Source of the DNA: Hyperoodon ampullatus
Taxonomy: Eukaryota; Chordata; Mammalia; Artiodactyla; Ziphiidae
Assembly (NCBI GenBank): GCA_949752795.1
Contig: OX457063.1
Coordinates: forward strand, 66,363,783-66,427,782
Reading direction: 5' to 3'
DNA length: 64,000 bases
Under the pieces are notes generated by a model. It was given only the letters and a program-made list of their open reading frames with translations, had not been told where the DNA came from and did not search any database. This document shows positions 36,301 to 47,656 of this stretch, one piece after another. How positions within the stretch are numbered: position 1 is the first letter of the stretch; each line of letters begins with the position of its first letter. The position numbers and the translations under genes are program-made.

Positions 36301-36689
36301 AGCTTTTCTTCAGAGAAGATGTGCATTTCTTGTGTCCTGGAACCTGGGGACAGGACTGACCTGGTACTGCATTAGCAACCTTCAAGGGTTCCAGCTTAAT
36401 GCACGAGCCTCAGGTTCAGCTACCCCATCATGTGAATGATGCAGAGTTCAGTCTCTGATGCCAGAGACTGAGCAGCATCTGCTCCCAGAGCAACCTTGAC
36501 TGATATATGTGCTTGCCACTTACGTTTTTGAATTTATCTTAAATTTCTTCCTCCTTCCTCCCTCTCTCCCTTTTCTTTTTACTCCTTTTGAATAGTTTCT
36601 CTACTTTTTTTTGATGGTCAAGGTGCATTATAAAATTTGCTTTTTCCATTTATCTAGGATCTTGTTATATTGTAGCAGGAAGGCCTCTC
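36301..36689. other. Unassigned non-coding stretch
   Basis: About 390 bp with a CT-rich patch near 36548-36575; nothing else recognised. Confidence 0.4.
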
Positions 36690-36703
36690 AAAATATGGGC
36701 TAG

Positions 36704-37813
36704 CCAGAGATAAACTCACACACGTATGGTCAACTTATCCTTGACAAAGGAGGCAAGAATATACAATGGAGAAAAGACAGCCTCTTCCATAAGTGGTGCT
36801 GGGAAAATTGGACAGCTACATGTAAAAGAATGAAATTAGAACACTCCCTAACACCATACACAAAAACAAACTCAAGATGGATCAAAGACCTAAATGTAAG
36901 GCCAGACACTATAAAACTCTCAGAGGAAAACATAGGCAGAACACTCTATGACATAAATCACAGCAAGATCCTTTTTGACCCACCTCCTAGAGAAATGGAA
37001 ATGAAAACAAAAATAAACAAATGGGACCTAATGAAGCTTAAAAGCTTTTGCACAGCAAAGGAAACCATAAACAAGATGAAAAGACAACCCTCAGAATGGG
37101 AGAAAATATTTGCAAGTGAAGCAACTGAGAAAGGATTAATCTCCAAAATATACAAGCAGCTCATGCAGCTCAATATCAAAAAAACAAACAATGCAATCCA
37201 AAAATGGGCAGAAGACCTAAACAGACATTTCTCCAAAGAACATATACAGATTGCCAACAAACACATGAAAGGATGCTCAACATCACTAATCATTAGAGAA
37301 ATGCAAATCAAAAACATAATGAGGTATCACCCTACCCTGGTCAGAATGGCCATCATCAAAAAATCTACAAACAATAAATGCTGTAGAGGGTGTGGAGAAA
37401 AGGGAACCCTCTTGCACTGTTGGTGGGAATGTAAATTGATATAGCCACTATGGAGAACAGTATGGAGGTTCCTTAAAAAACTAAAAAGAGAACTACCATA
37501 CGACCCGGCAATCCCACTACTGGGCATATACCCTAAGAAAACCATAATTGAAAAAGAGACATGTACCACAATGTTCATTGCAGCACTATTTACAATAGCC
37601 AGGACATGGAAGCAACATAGGTGTTCATCAGCAGATGAATGGATAAAGAAGACGTGGCACATGTATACAATGGAATATTACTTAGCCATTAAAAGAAACA
37701 AAATTGAACTATTTGTAGTGAGGTGGATGGACCTAGAGTCTGTCATACAGAGTGAAGTAAGTCAGAAAAGGAAAAACAAATACCGTATGCTAACACATAT
37801 ATATGGAATCTAA
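36704..37813 (+). pseudogene. L1 ORF2 C-terminal fragment with one in-frame stop
   Basis: About 370 codons stay in one frame from the 5' truncation to the natural stop at 37813 ('KNKYRMLTHIYGI' end). A single TAG at 37442-37444 interrupts it, where sibling copies have CAG (Gln), so one C-to-T change. The segment holds the ORF2p C-terminal region, including the cysteine-containing stretch '[16 protein letters not shown]'. It lacks the endonuclease and reverse transcriptase. Confidence 0.88.
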
Positions 37814-38172
37814 AAAAAAAAAATGGTTCTGATGAACCTAGGGGCAGGACAGGAATAAAGATGCAGAGGTAGAGAATGGACTTGAGGACACGGGGAGGGG
37901 AAGGGCAAGCTGGGATGAAGTGAAAGTGTAGCATTGACATATATACACTACCAAATGTAAAATAGATAGCTAGTGGGAAGCAGCCGCATAGCACAGGGAG
38001 ATCAGCTCCGTGCTTTGTGACCACCTAGTGGCGTGGGTTAGGGAGAGTGGGAGGGAGATGCAAGAGGGAGGGGATATGGGGATATATGTATACATATAAC
38101 TGATTCACTTTGTTATACAGCAGAAACTAACACACCATTGTAAAACAATTATACTCCAATAAAGATGTTAAA
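36704..38172 (+). mobile_element. 5'-truncated young L1 (ORF2 C-terminus plus 3'UTR)
   Basis: Sense L1 with the final third of ORF2 and a complete 3'UTR ('ggggcaggacaggaataaag', 'gggaagcagccgcatagcac', ending 'tatactccaataaagatgtt' and a short A-tail). Imperfect duplications lie at 36690-36703 and 38173-38188 (a 2 bp indel and one mismatch). The same 3'UTR lineage occurs at 52958-53592 and 60484-60797 and differs from the full-length antisense L1. It looks like the youngest L1 here by ORF preservation. Confidence 0.95.
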
Positions 38173-38188
38173 AAAATATATTGGCTAG

Positions 38189-38639
38189 AAGCAGAAAATT
38201 TGTCCCATCTCTTCAGAGGATGCCCCAGTTCCTTGTCTCCTCTCAGTTACAGCTAACATGCGCCTAAGTATAGGCTGAGCCGTGGAACTACTTTTGGCTT
38301 ATGAGGTATAATGGTGCCCTAATCACCTAGTGTTTCACACACTAACTTACGATCTTTTTTACTGTACTGATTACCCTGAGGTCATTGGTTGGGGTGTGTC
38401 TTCAAAATACAGTACTGCGTAGGCAAATGACTATTTTTTAAGGAAAAGTAATACCTTATATTTGGGTATTTAATTCCTTTAAGAGATATATGTTCATCTA
38501 ACATATGCATTCAATTAATTTGTTAATTTAAAAGAAAAAGACATAACCCATTTTCCAAGTGGCTCTTTCCACTTGGATATGATACTACCATCATTTGCTT
38601 CTTGCAGTGAGGTTTGTACCTTATTTTTCTTTTCTTTTT
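38189..38639. other. Unassigned non-coding stretch
   Basis: About 450 bp between oppositely oriented L1s. It contains a small perfect hairpin (arms 'ccaagtgg'/'ccacttgg', 38556-38577). No gene. Confidence 0.45.
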
Positions 38640-39452
38640 AAATTTTTATTTATTTTTTATTGAAGTATAGTTGATTTACAGTGTTGTGTTAGTTTCTGGT
38701 GTACAGCAAAGTGATTCAGATATAGATGTAGATGTAGATACAGATATATAGATATAGATATATTTTAGGTGTTTATATATTTTTTTTCAGATTCTTTTCC
38801 ATTATAGATTGTTACATGATATTGAATATAGTTCCCTGTGCTATGCAGTAGGACCTTGTAGGTCCTACAAGCTCCTAATTGATCCCATGCTCCAAATTTA
38901 TCCCTCCCTCCTCATTCCCTTTTGGTAACCACAAGTTTGTTTTTTAATATCTGTGAGTCTTGTTTCTGTTTTGTAAGTAAGTTTTTTTGTATTGTTTTGT
39001 TAAATTCCACCTATAAGTGATACTTATGATATTTGTCTTTCTCTGTCTGACTTCAGTTAGTGTGATAATCTGTAGGTCCATCCATGTTGCTGCAAATGGC
39101 ATTATTTCATTCTTTTATATGGTGGAAGAATATTCCATTGTATATACATATATACCACATTTTCCTTATCCATTCATCTGTCGATGGACACTTAGGTTCC
39201 TTCCATGTTTGGGCTATTGTAAATAGTGCTGCTATGAACATCAGGGTGCATGTATCTTTTCGAATTAGTTTTCTCCAGATATATGCCCAGGAGTGGGATG
39301 GCTGGATCATATGATAACTTTATTGTTAGCTTTTTAAGGAACCTCCATACTGTTCTCCATAGTGGCTGCACCAGTTTACATTCCTACCAACAGTGGAGAA
39401 AAGTTCCTTTTTTCCACACTCTCTCCAGCATTTATTATTTGTAGACTTTTTA
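38640..39452 (-). mobile_element. 5'-truncated L1 3' end
   Basis: Antisense L1 of the left-edge lineage: 'tattgaagtatagttgattt', 'tctggtgtacagcaaagtga', then the ORF2 end to 'agcatttattatttgtagac'. A TAGA/TATA-type microsatellite lies at about 38719-38765, and an inverted repeat replaces expected 3'UTR sequence at 38848-38868. It stops exactly where the next L1's 3' end begins. Confidence 0.92.
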
Positions 39453-42400
39453 AAAATTGAAGTATAGTTGATTTACAGTGTTTTGTTAATTTCTGCAGTA
39501 CAGCACAGTGACTCAGTTATACACATATATACATTCTTTTTTTTATATTCTTTTTCATTATGTTTTATCCCAGGAGATTGGATTTAGTTCCCTGTGCTAT
39601 ACAGTAGGACCTTGTTGTTTATCCATTCTAAATGTAATAGTTTGCGCCTACTAACCCCAGACTCCCAGTCCATCCCCCTACCTTGGCAACCACAAGTCAG
39701 TTCTTTATGTCTGTGAGTCTGTTTCTGTTTTGTTGATAGGTTCATTCATGCCATATTTTAGATTCCACATGTAAGTGATATCATAGGGTGTTTGTCTTTC
39801 TCTTTCTGACTTACTTCACTTAGTATGATAACTCTCTAGTTGCATCCATGTTGCTGCAAATGGCGTTATTTCATTTTTTTCATGGCTGAGTAGCATTGCA
39901 TTGTATTCATGTACCACATCTTCTTTATCCATTCATCTGTTGATGGGAATTTAGGCTGTTTTCATGTCTTGGCTATTGTGAATAATGCCAAGTGTTCAAT
40001 AATACGAAAATAGGGGTGCATGTATCTTTTTGAATTATGGTTTTGTCTGGTTATGTGCCCAGGAGTGGGATTCCTGGATCATATGGTAGTTCTTTTTTAG
40101 TTTTCTGAGTAACCTCCATACTGTTTTCCACAGTGGCTGCACCAACTTACAGCCACACCTTCTCCAGCATTTCCTATTTGTAGACTCTTTGATGATGGCC
40201 ATTCTGACTGGTGTGAGGTGACACCTCGTTGTAGTTTTGATTTGCATTTCTCTAATAATTAGTGATGTTGAGCATCTTTTCATGTGCCTATTGGCCAACT
40301 GTATGTCTTCTTTGTAGAAATGTCTGTTTAGGTCTTTTGCCCATTTTCTGACTGGGTTGCTTATTTTTTCATTATTGAGTTGTATGAAACTAATCCCTTG
40401 TCGGTCACATCATTTGCAAATATTTTCTCCCATTCCATAGGTTGTCTTTTCATTTTCTTTATGGTTTCCTTTGCAGTGCAAAAGCTTATAAGTTTGTTTA
40501 GGTCCCATTTGCGTTTTTTTTGTATTTATTTCTTTTGCCTTGGGAGACTGACCTAAGAAAATATTGCTATGATTTATGTCAGAATGTTTTACCTATGTTC
40601 TCTTCCAGGAATTTTATGGTGTCATTTCTTATACTTGAGTCTGTAAGCCATTTTGAGTTTATTTTTGTGTATGGTGTGAAGGAGTGTTCTAACTTTGATT
40701 TACATGTGGCTGTCCAGCTTTCCCAACACCATTTGCTGAAGAGACAGTCTTTTCTTCATTGTCCATTCTTGCCTCCTTTGTTGAAGATTAATTGACTATA
40801 GGTGTGTGGGTATATTTCTGGGCTCTCTGTTCTGTTCCATTGATCCATATGTCTGTATTTGTGCAAATACCACACTGTTTTGATTACTGTAGCTTTGTAG
40901 TATTGTCTGAGGTCAGGGAGGGTTATGCCCCCAGCTTTGTTCTTTTTCCTCAGAATTGCTTTGGCAGTTCTGGGTCTTTTTTGGTTCCATATAAAATTTA
41001 AGTTTATTTGTTCTAGTTCTGTAGATTGCTTTGAGTAGCATGGCCATTTTGATTTGCACACGTTGAACCATCCTTGTGACCGTTACTCCCTTGCCTCACA
41101 TTTTGTGATTTTCATGTTCTATTTTACATTTTTGTATTTATCGTTTTGCTGTTAATTGTAGTTATAGTCATTTTTACAAACTTTTTTGATTTAAAAAAAA
41201 ATCTATGTACTGGTTTATTGAAGTGATCTACAATTCTTTTATATTTTTGCTTTTCCTTTTGTGATTTTGTCTTTCCTATAGATTCTTGCTTTTCTCTTTA
41301 GGGAAGACCTTTCAATATTTCTTTTAGGGTAGGTTTACTGTTGCTGTATTCTTTTAGTTTTTGCTTGTTTGAGAAATTTTTTATCTGTCCTATTTTAAAT
41401 GATAATCTTGCAGGGTAGAGCATCCTAGGTTGTAGGTTTTTCCCTTTCAGGGCTTTGAATATATCTTGCCACTCCCTTCTCGCCTGCAATGTTTCTGTAG
41501 AGAATTCAGCTGATAGCCTTATGGGGGTTCACTTGTAACTATTTTTTTTTTCTTGCTGCCTTTAGAATCCTGTCTTTAACTTTTGCCATTTAGTTATAAT
41601 ATGTCTTGGTGTAGGTCTGTTTGGGTTAATCTTGTTTGGGACCCTCTGTGCTTCCTGTACCTGGATACCTGTTTCCTTCTTTAGTTTTGAGACGTTTTCA
41701 GCCATAACTTCTTCAAATATATTTCTCATCCCCTTTTCTCTTTCTTCTCCTTCTGGGATCCCTATTATGCATAGACTAGAGTGCTTTATATTATCCCAGA
41801 GTTCTTGTATATTGCTTTCCTTTTTTAAAATTTGTTTTTCTCTCTGCTCTTCTGATTGGGTGATTTCCATTATTCTATCTTCCAGATCACTTATTCATTC
41901 TTCTGCAGTACTTAGTTGGCTGTTTATCGCCTTTATCTTGGTTTTCATCTCGGCAATTGAGTTGTCTAATATTGATTAGCTCCTCTTTACAGTTTCTAAT
42001 TCCTTATTACAGTGATCTGCGTTTCTGTTGACAGCGTTTCTTAATTTTTTCAGTATTTTTATTACCTCCTTTTTGAATTCGGGGTCTAGTAGAGTGGAGG
42101 GATCTGTTTCTTTGTTTTTTCTTTCAGGGAATTCTCTTGTTCTTTGAATTGGGAGTGGTTCCTCTGCTTTTTCATTTTTCTTATATTTCTCTGGCTCTAT
42201 GAATTTAGGAAAAATAGTTATCTACTTTGGGTTTGAAGGGCTGTTTTTATGTGGGAATGTCCCTGTGTTACCTGCTTGAGTCCAATATTTTTGGTGCATG
42301 GGCTGTTTTTGGTATGGATGCTTGCCCTATCTTTCCTCAGGGTGTGCTGGCTGTTATCCCCTTGATAGGGGGTGTGATTGGTGTTGTGGTGACCAGAACC

Positions 42401-43722
42401 TGGACAGGATGTTGAGTGGGACCTCCTCTTTGTTCTTTGGTTGTCACTGCCCTGTTGGGGGCAGGATCTGCTCCCCCAGTTTTTGGAATAGAAGCCCCCA
42501 GATCTGGTACTAAGCTGTGGTTTGAGGTAGGCAGGAGTGGAGTGCTTCAGTTAGGAAAGGAGCAACTGAGTATTCCCACGCAGGAGCTGTCCCCTGGGAC
42601 AGCTCTGTGGTGTCACCTGTCACCCATTGTGCACGCTCACAAAGTACACTGTGCTTGGCACTGCCCTCGACTCTGTCTCAGCCATCAGAATGGTGGCAGT
42701 TGGCCTGATGTCCCTCAGACACTATGCTCACAAAGCCATGGGCACAAATCTGCCAGAGTCCAGCACCCGGACCTGCCATGGTCGCCACCCGGACCCTCTG
42801 TGAAGCACTGAGGATCAGTCCAGACTCCAGCCCTGCCTCTGCATGCCTGAGCCCAGAAAGCCTGCTGTTGCTGAACCTGCTCCAGGCACAGGAGGGCCGA
42901 CAATCCACTTGGATGTCCAGCAGGTTCTGCACTCACAAAGCTGCTGGTGACGTAAATCTGCAGACGTCGTGCAGCTGCTGGGAATCGGCTCAGATTTCAG
43001 CCCCACCTCTGCATGTGGTCAATCTGTTAGTGTGTGCGTGCTCCCAGAGCTCGTATAGGCAGAGCCGTGTGCGGTGTGAGCACACCGAGAATGAGGCTGC
43101 TATGGTTGGGCAATGCCCCTCTTTCATGTGTGCATTGACAGTGGGGCTCCTTTGGTGGACCTGGGCTCCATCCTGCGCCCACCCCCAGTTGCAGCCCGGA
43201 CCACACTCCAGGTCCTTTGGGTTGTCTCCATGCATCCAAACTGAGTCCTCTCTCTGGGTCTGTCTGCCGAAGCCTGAGCTTCAGCATCCAGCTGCCAGGC
43301 CACACCAGCAGGTGTATGTCTCTGCTGGTAAGTGCAGCAAGGTAGCCAGGACTGTCTGTGCTGCTCTCTCTCTGTTCTGCCTGCTGCAAGCCAGTTGGTG
43401 CACTCTCCTCCAAGCCTCTGAAGCTCCCTATCTGTCGCGGCTGATCTCCCAGCTGGTGAAGAGGGTTCCCAGTGTGAGGGAACCTTTCCTTCTTCACAGC
43501 TCCTTCCCACAAGCGCAGATCCCATCCCAATTCCTCCTTTTTAATCCCTTTCATTCTACCTGGTTACATAGAGATCTTTCTTGCAGCTTTGGTTGCATGA
43601 GATCCTGTGGCAGTGTTCAGTAGGTACTCTGTGAGAACTGTTCAAAGATGTAGATGTAATTTTGATGTATTTGTGGGAAGAAGTGAGTTCCATATCCTTC
43701 TATTCTGCCATCTTGATCTCCC
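39453..43722 (-). mobile_element. L1 with long 5'UTR and large internal ORF2 deletion
   Basis: Antisense. Right to left: 5' end at about 43722 ('aagatggcagaatagaagg'), a ~1.55 kb GC-rich 5'UTR (42176-43722), ORF1 (41298-42175), an inter-ORF/linker stretch (41085-41297), ORF2 C-terminal part (about 39800-41060) and a 3'UTR (39453-39800). The endonuclease and most of the reverse transcriptase are missing, with a breakpoint near 41060-41085. The 5'UTR is more than twice that of the other full-length L1, so the lineages differ. No clear target duplication. Inactive. Confidence 0.85.
41298..42175 (-). pseudogene. L1 ORF1 (RNA-binding protein), disrupted
   Basis: The ATG at 42175 ('MKKQRNHSQFKEQENSLKEK') is followed by an early stop. 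A central piece lies at 41562-41870 ('SNIQELWDNIKHSSLCIIGI') and a C-terminal piece at 41298-41489 ('QARREWQDIFKALKGKNLQP'). Total is about 290 codons, normal for ORF1p. It is homologous to the ORF1 at 17015-17906 but clearly diverged from it. Confidence 0.85.
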
Positions 43723-46043
43723 AGGCAGTTTATTTTTCTTTTTATACCTGGCTACATTTACCATGTGATAAACTTTTCTGGAATTGAATTACATTTTCCA
43801 GATGACTTGACAGAGATCTGGGTAGGTATGACATTTAGGGATGTACCTTCGGATAGCATTTGAAATCTCCTGAAAGGTGAGTCTTAATTAGCAGAGCAAG
43901 TTATTTGGTTCACCTTATAGATCCAAATCATGGACTTCAGGGATATTTTCTGAAAACTGATTCCTTATCCTGGTTATCATCATTGGTACTGCATCTCCCT
44001 TCCTGTTATTGTTGAACAGCTGCTGTAATTACATGAGTCTCCCAGGATGGAGAGTGGAGGTAGAAATGGATTTTACTCGGTGTTTATCAAGGCATTCTTT
44101 AGTGTCTTGCGTCATCTGGATGGAGACCTTTGAAAGAAATAGGTAAGATACTCAGTGTTTCCAGTGAACAGTGGTAAGACGGTCTTTGCATGTGAAACAT
44201 TTCCTAAATTTTCTCATTTCAAAATAAGTCAGAAACAGAGCCATTTGTAGTAACAAAATAGCAATAGGATGTGTTGTAGAAAGTTAAGGATCTGTTCATG
44301 CTCAGATGCTATGGACATGCCAGTGAATGACACATCACTTGCCTTTTATTTTCTCTTGAGATGGCTTGACTTTTAATGTTGCTTGATTGTATACCTTGAT
44401 TGTATATACCCTTGATTGTATACCCGAAGAAAATCTGATGAGAATTATATAGGCCACCTGCCTGAACGTCACAAATGAGAGGAAGGGAGAACTCACCTGG
44501 GGAATCTCATCTCTTTTCTGATGAAAAATGACTAATTTGTGATTGGTTGAAATGTAATGCTGAGTAAATAGCAAAGGGCATATGGGATTCTGGGGTCTAT
44601 TGCATGCTTCCTGAAACTCGGCATATACCCTTCAAACACATGGAAGCCTCTTGGTTATCTGCCGGGGACATGCAAGACAAGAATGACCAAAATCCGTATG
44701 TTTAAGAAGGTTCTTGAAAAAGCCATCTCCTCTAGACTTCTAAGACACTAATAAGAAAAGAAAAAAAAAATCTAAGAGTTGTAGCATGTGAAATTACTTA
44801 GAGCATGAATGACTTTCTAAGCTTGAGAATATATAAAAAATAGCAAGCAGGATGTTTTATGGGAGCGTGTCCTGAAGGAATCAGGACAGGTGCCAGGCCT
44901 GGGCTACCCTCCGCATATACGTCTACTTTGTACTTCTTTTAGGGAACCAACTCTCAGACTCTCTATCTGAAGTGTTCTCTGTGGAATGGATGCAGTTAAC
45001 TCCTTCATATAGAGCTATAAATCACTAATAAATTCCATGGGTTTCCTCCTCCTGGTTTTTAACTGGAGATAATATTTCAGTCAAGGGAATGCAGCTCCAA
45101 TTGTGTGAGAGCCTGTGTATCCACTGGGTGGGGGAGATTACCTTTTGAAGGAGAAATGGGGAGTATGAAGTGCTTTATAGAGTTGCAAGGCTTTTCCTGT
45201 GATGTTGGCAGCTTCTGCAGCTGGTGGTGCCTTCTGCAGCTGGTGGTGCTCATGATGAAATAGATGAGACTCATGGTAGACTTCATCCAGGTTTTTTGAT
45301 GGAGCTTTGTATCTCCAGAGCAGAGAACCTGTAGAATACTTCTCTGCAGCCTTCGTTTCTAATTCAATTCCTGGTGCAGAGTAGGAGCTCTATAAATACT
45401 GACTGTTAAATGAATGTCAGCTCGGAACCTACCAGGGGGCTAGGGTATCTGGGAAGGAGGAAGAAAGAGGTATTCAGACAGGTACCCGACTTGGAGGGCT
45501 AGCATGCTGAATACCAACATTGTATTTGCTCCTTGCTCTGTTCTCTCCTAGCTCTTTCTTTTGCCATGGTCCCAGTCCTTCTTGACATGGTTTTTCCTTT
45601 TGTGAACAAAGTGGCTTTTTGTTCTGGTTTGTTTTTTACTCCCCTGGAATTCTGCTTCTGCTCCGTCCCAGGCCGTCACCTTTGATCTAGGAGCCTGGGT
45701 GCTGTGGGCCTTGTGCACAGATATAGTGAATGCATCCCCCTCTTCTCTGTATTCCTTTGAAAAGCCTATTGGACCAGGACCCCGAACGGAAACTCTTCTC
45801 CCTCCACATTTTAAGACAAGCCTTGCCTTTCTCTGCTTTGGGTTTACCTAAGACATAGCCAGGAACTTTGCTCCATCTGTGAGACTCCTGCTGGAGACTT
45901 AGTTTGTGCCGCTCTGCTGATCTTTACCCCAGCTCCTGCTTCTAAAATGGTAAATTTTCTGATGTATTGCATTTGTATTGTTCTGGGGGGAAGAAAACCT
46001 TTAAATACCTTTTTAAGACGAGGAGAAGGAGGAAAAGCCAACT
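43723..46043. other. Unassigned stretch with small relics
   Basis: About 2.3 kb without a recognised gene. It holds a triplicated ~15 bp unit at 44381-44425, a perfect 19 bp tandem duplication at 45212-45249 and a short sense L2/MIR-like end at about 45355-45425 ('tcctggtgcagagtaggagc'). Confidence 0.45.
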
Positions 46044-46047
46044 GTTT

Positions 46048-46163
46048 TTAAAAAATTTTTTATTGGAGTGTAGTTGCTTTACAATGTTGTGTTAGTTTCT
46101 CCTGCAGCAGAGTGAATCAGCTATACATATACATGTATCCCCTCTTTTGTGGATTTCCTTCCC
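46048..46163 (-). mobile_element. Very short L1 3' end
   Basis: About 115 bp of antisense L1 3'UTR: 'tattggagtgtagttgcttt', 'acaatgttgtgttagtttct', 'gtgaatcagctatacatata', ending 'ggatttccttccc'. Severely 5'-truncated, with a T-rich tail at the left. No clear duplication. Confidence 0.75.
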
Positions 46164-46360
46164 GAGTGTTGTAATTTGGACATCAGAGTGGTTTGGCTTG
46201 TGTCCTGTAGCCATTCCATGAGTCTTTATTTAAGCAAACATCCACGGAGTGCTTAATCAAGGAGGGACGAAAGTTATTCATCTATCCTAGGTACCTGGCA
46301 AGTTCTTTTTTACACCTGGAGGTAATACGTTCAAGGTGCTTGCTCAAAAACCAAAGGTTT

Positions 46361-46622
46361 GAGACTTCCCTGGTGGTGCAGCGGTTAAGAATCTGCCTGC
46401 CAATGCAGGGGATACAGGTTTGAGCCCTGGTCGGGGAAGATCCCACATGCCACGGAGCAAGTAAGCCCGCGCACCACAACTACTGAGACAGCGCTCTAGA
46501 GCCCGTGCTCCGCAACAAGAGAAGCCACCGCGATGAGAAGCCCGTGCACCGCAAGTAGAGAAAGCCCGTGAGCAGCAACAAAGACCCAACACAGCCAAAA
46601 AATAAATAAATAAATTTATTAA
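46361..46622 (+). mobile_element. CHR-1 type (long) tRNA-derived SINE
   Basis: Sense copy beginning 'gagacttccctggtggtgca', with 'accacaactactgagacagc'-type units, then 'aaagacccaacacagcc' and an AAAT/AATA-rich tail. The best upstream flank, 'aaaaaccaaaggttt' (46346-46360), recurs not after the tail but about 180 bp later, at 46801-46815, enclosing extra sequence. Confidence 0.92.
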
Positions 46623-46800
46623 AAAAAAACCCAAAAAAGATGATTTATATGATGATAACGAGACACAAGCTCTGAAAAAAAAAAAAAAGATGCAATGAAA
46701 GGTTGTCCTTTCACAAGAAAATTAGGCTCTAAGTAATTACTTGCACCTCACACTTTACATTCCCACAATAAACAAATAATTAAGTAAATAAATTTTAAAA
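46623..46800. other. Extra segment between SINE tail and outer duplication
   Basis: About 180 bp with an internal A-run (46675-46688) that ends in 'aataaacaaataattaagta' and another A-run. It is not SINE sequence. It lies inside the pair of matching flanks, so it may have moved with the SINE as a 3' transduction, or be a second insertion. Confidence 0.5.
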
Positions 46801-46815
46801 AAAACCCAAAGGTTT

Positions 46816-47652
46816 CCACCTTGTGAAAAAGGGAGGGTGGCCTGGTCCCACTGAGTTACAGCAGGACTGCATTAAGTGACTCTCTATGACTGGGGAGAGG
46901 AGTGTCGCTTGTGTTCTTCCCTATTCCTGCCACTGCTGAAAATTTGCATCCACTCCCATCTACAATTCCCTGGATTTTTCTACCTGGGGACAAGAGGACA
47001 CTGTATGAATTCTGGGTCTTTCTTGCACCTGGTTTGTGGCTGGGAAAGGTTATTGAGCCTAAGGACCTCTCTAAGATTTGTCCCCTGCCAAAAGCCTCCT
47101 ACTTACTTTACAAGCCTCTTATCCTGCATGTCTACAACATCAGTCATAATGATACCGTTCCATGTTCATTTACTTAGATATGCCACACCTCTGCTTGCCT
47201 TTGGCAAGCCTGGACTAGGCTGCTTTTGTTAATCACGTGGATGTTGTGAGTATTATGTTCACAGGTGGATGTAGAGAAGATATTTTGATTGAACTACAGA
47301 TTCTCACCACATGAGCTACTCATGCTTAGCAAAAAAGATATTAAACAGTTGTGATCTGGAGTTTCATTAATCTCGGGTAGTATGCTGCTTCCACTTCGGT
47401 TACATACTGTGGTTTCTATATCTTCCCCTAATCATATCGACTTTTTATGAAAGAACTTTTGATACTAAGCTGTGTTCTGTAATGTTGCAACGTAGAGGTA
47501 GTGGTTGATCTTAATCTGAGGTGCTGAATTCATTTCATCTCGTGTGCTTTTATGTTATAGCTTCCTTAAGTTGTCAACAGGAACGCGCTTCAGAGGGCTC
47601 TCAGTCCTAATCTTGTGCTTCTGTTCACTGAAGATAAGCATAAATTGCTTTC
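46816..47652. other. Unassigned non-coding stretch
   Basis: About 840 bp; no gene or repeat recognised. Two open frames of 91 and 118 codons overlap in different frames at 46876-47232 without any domain. Confidence 0.45.
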
Positions 47653-47656
47653 TTTA

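Noticed and set aside
38556..38577. Hairpin 'ccaagtgg'...'ccacttgg' as a small RNA gene
   Set aside because: An 8 bp stem is too short for a microRNA precursor and no longer pairing surrounds it.
42400..43600. CpG island / promoter of a host gene
   Set aside because: GC-richer than its flanks, but CpG dinucleotides are few by eye, and the stretch is explained as L1 5'UTR.
42724..43623. 299-codon frame as a host gene
   Set aside because: It lies wholly inside an L1 5'UTR on the opposite strand, has no recognisable domain, and neighbouring frames are also unusually open. Kept only as a finding about antisense L1 ORFs.
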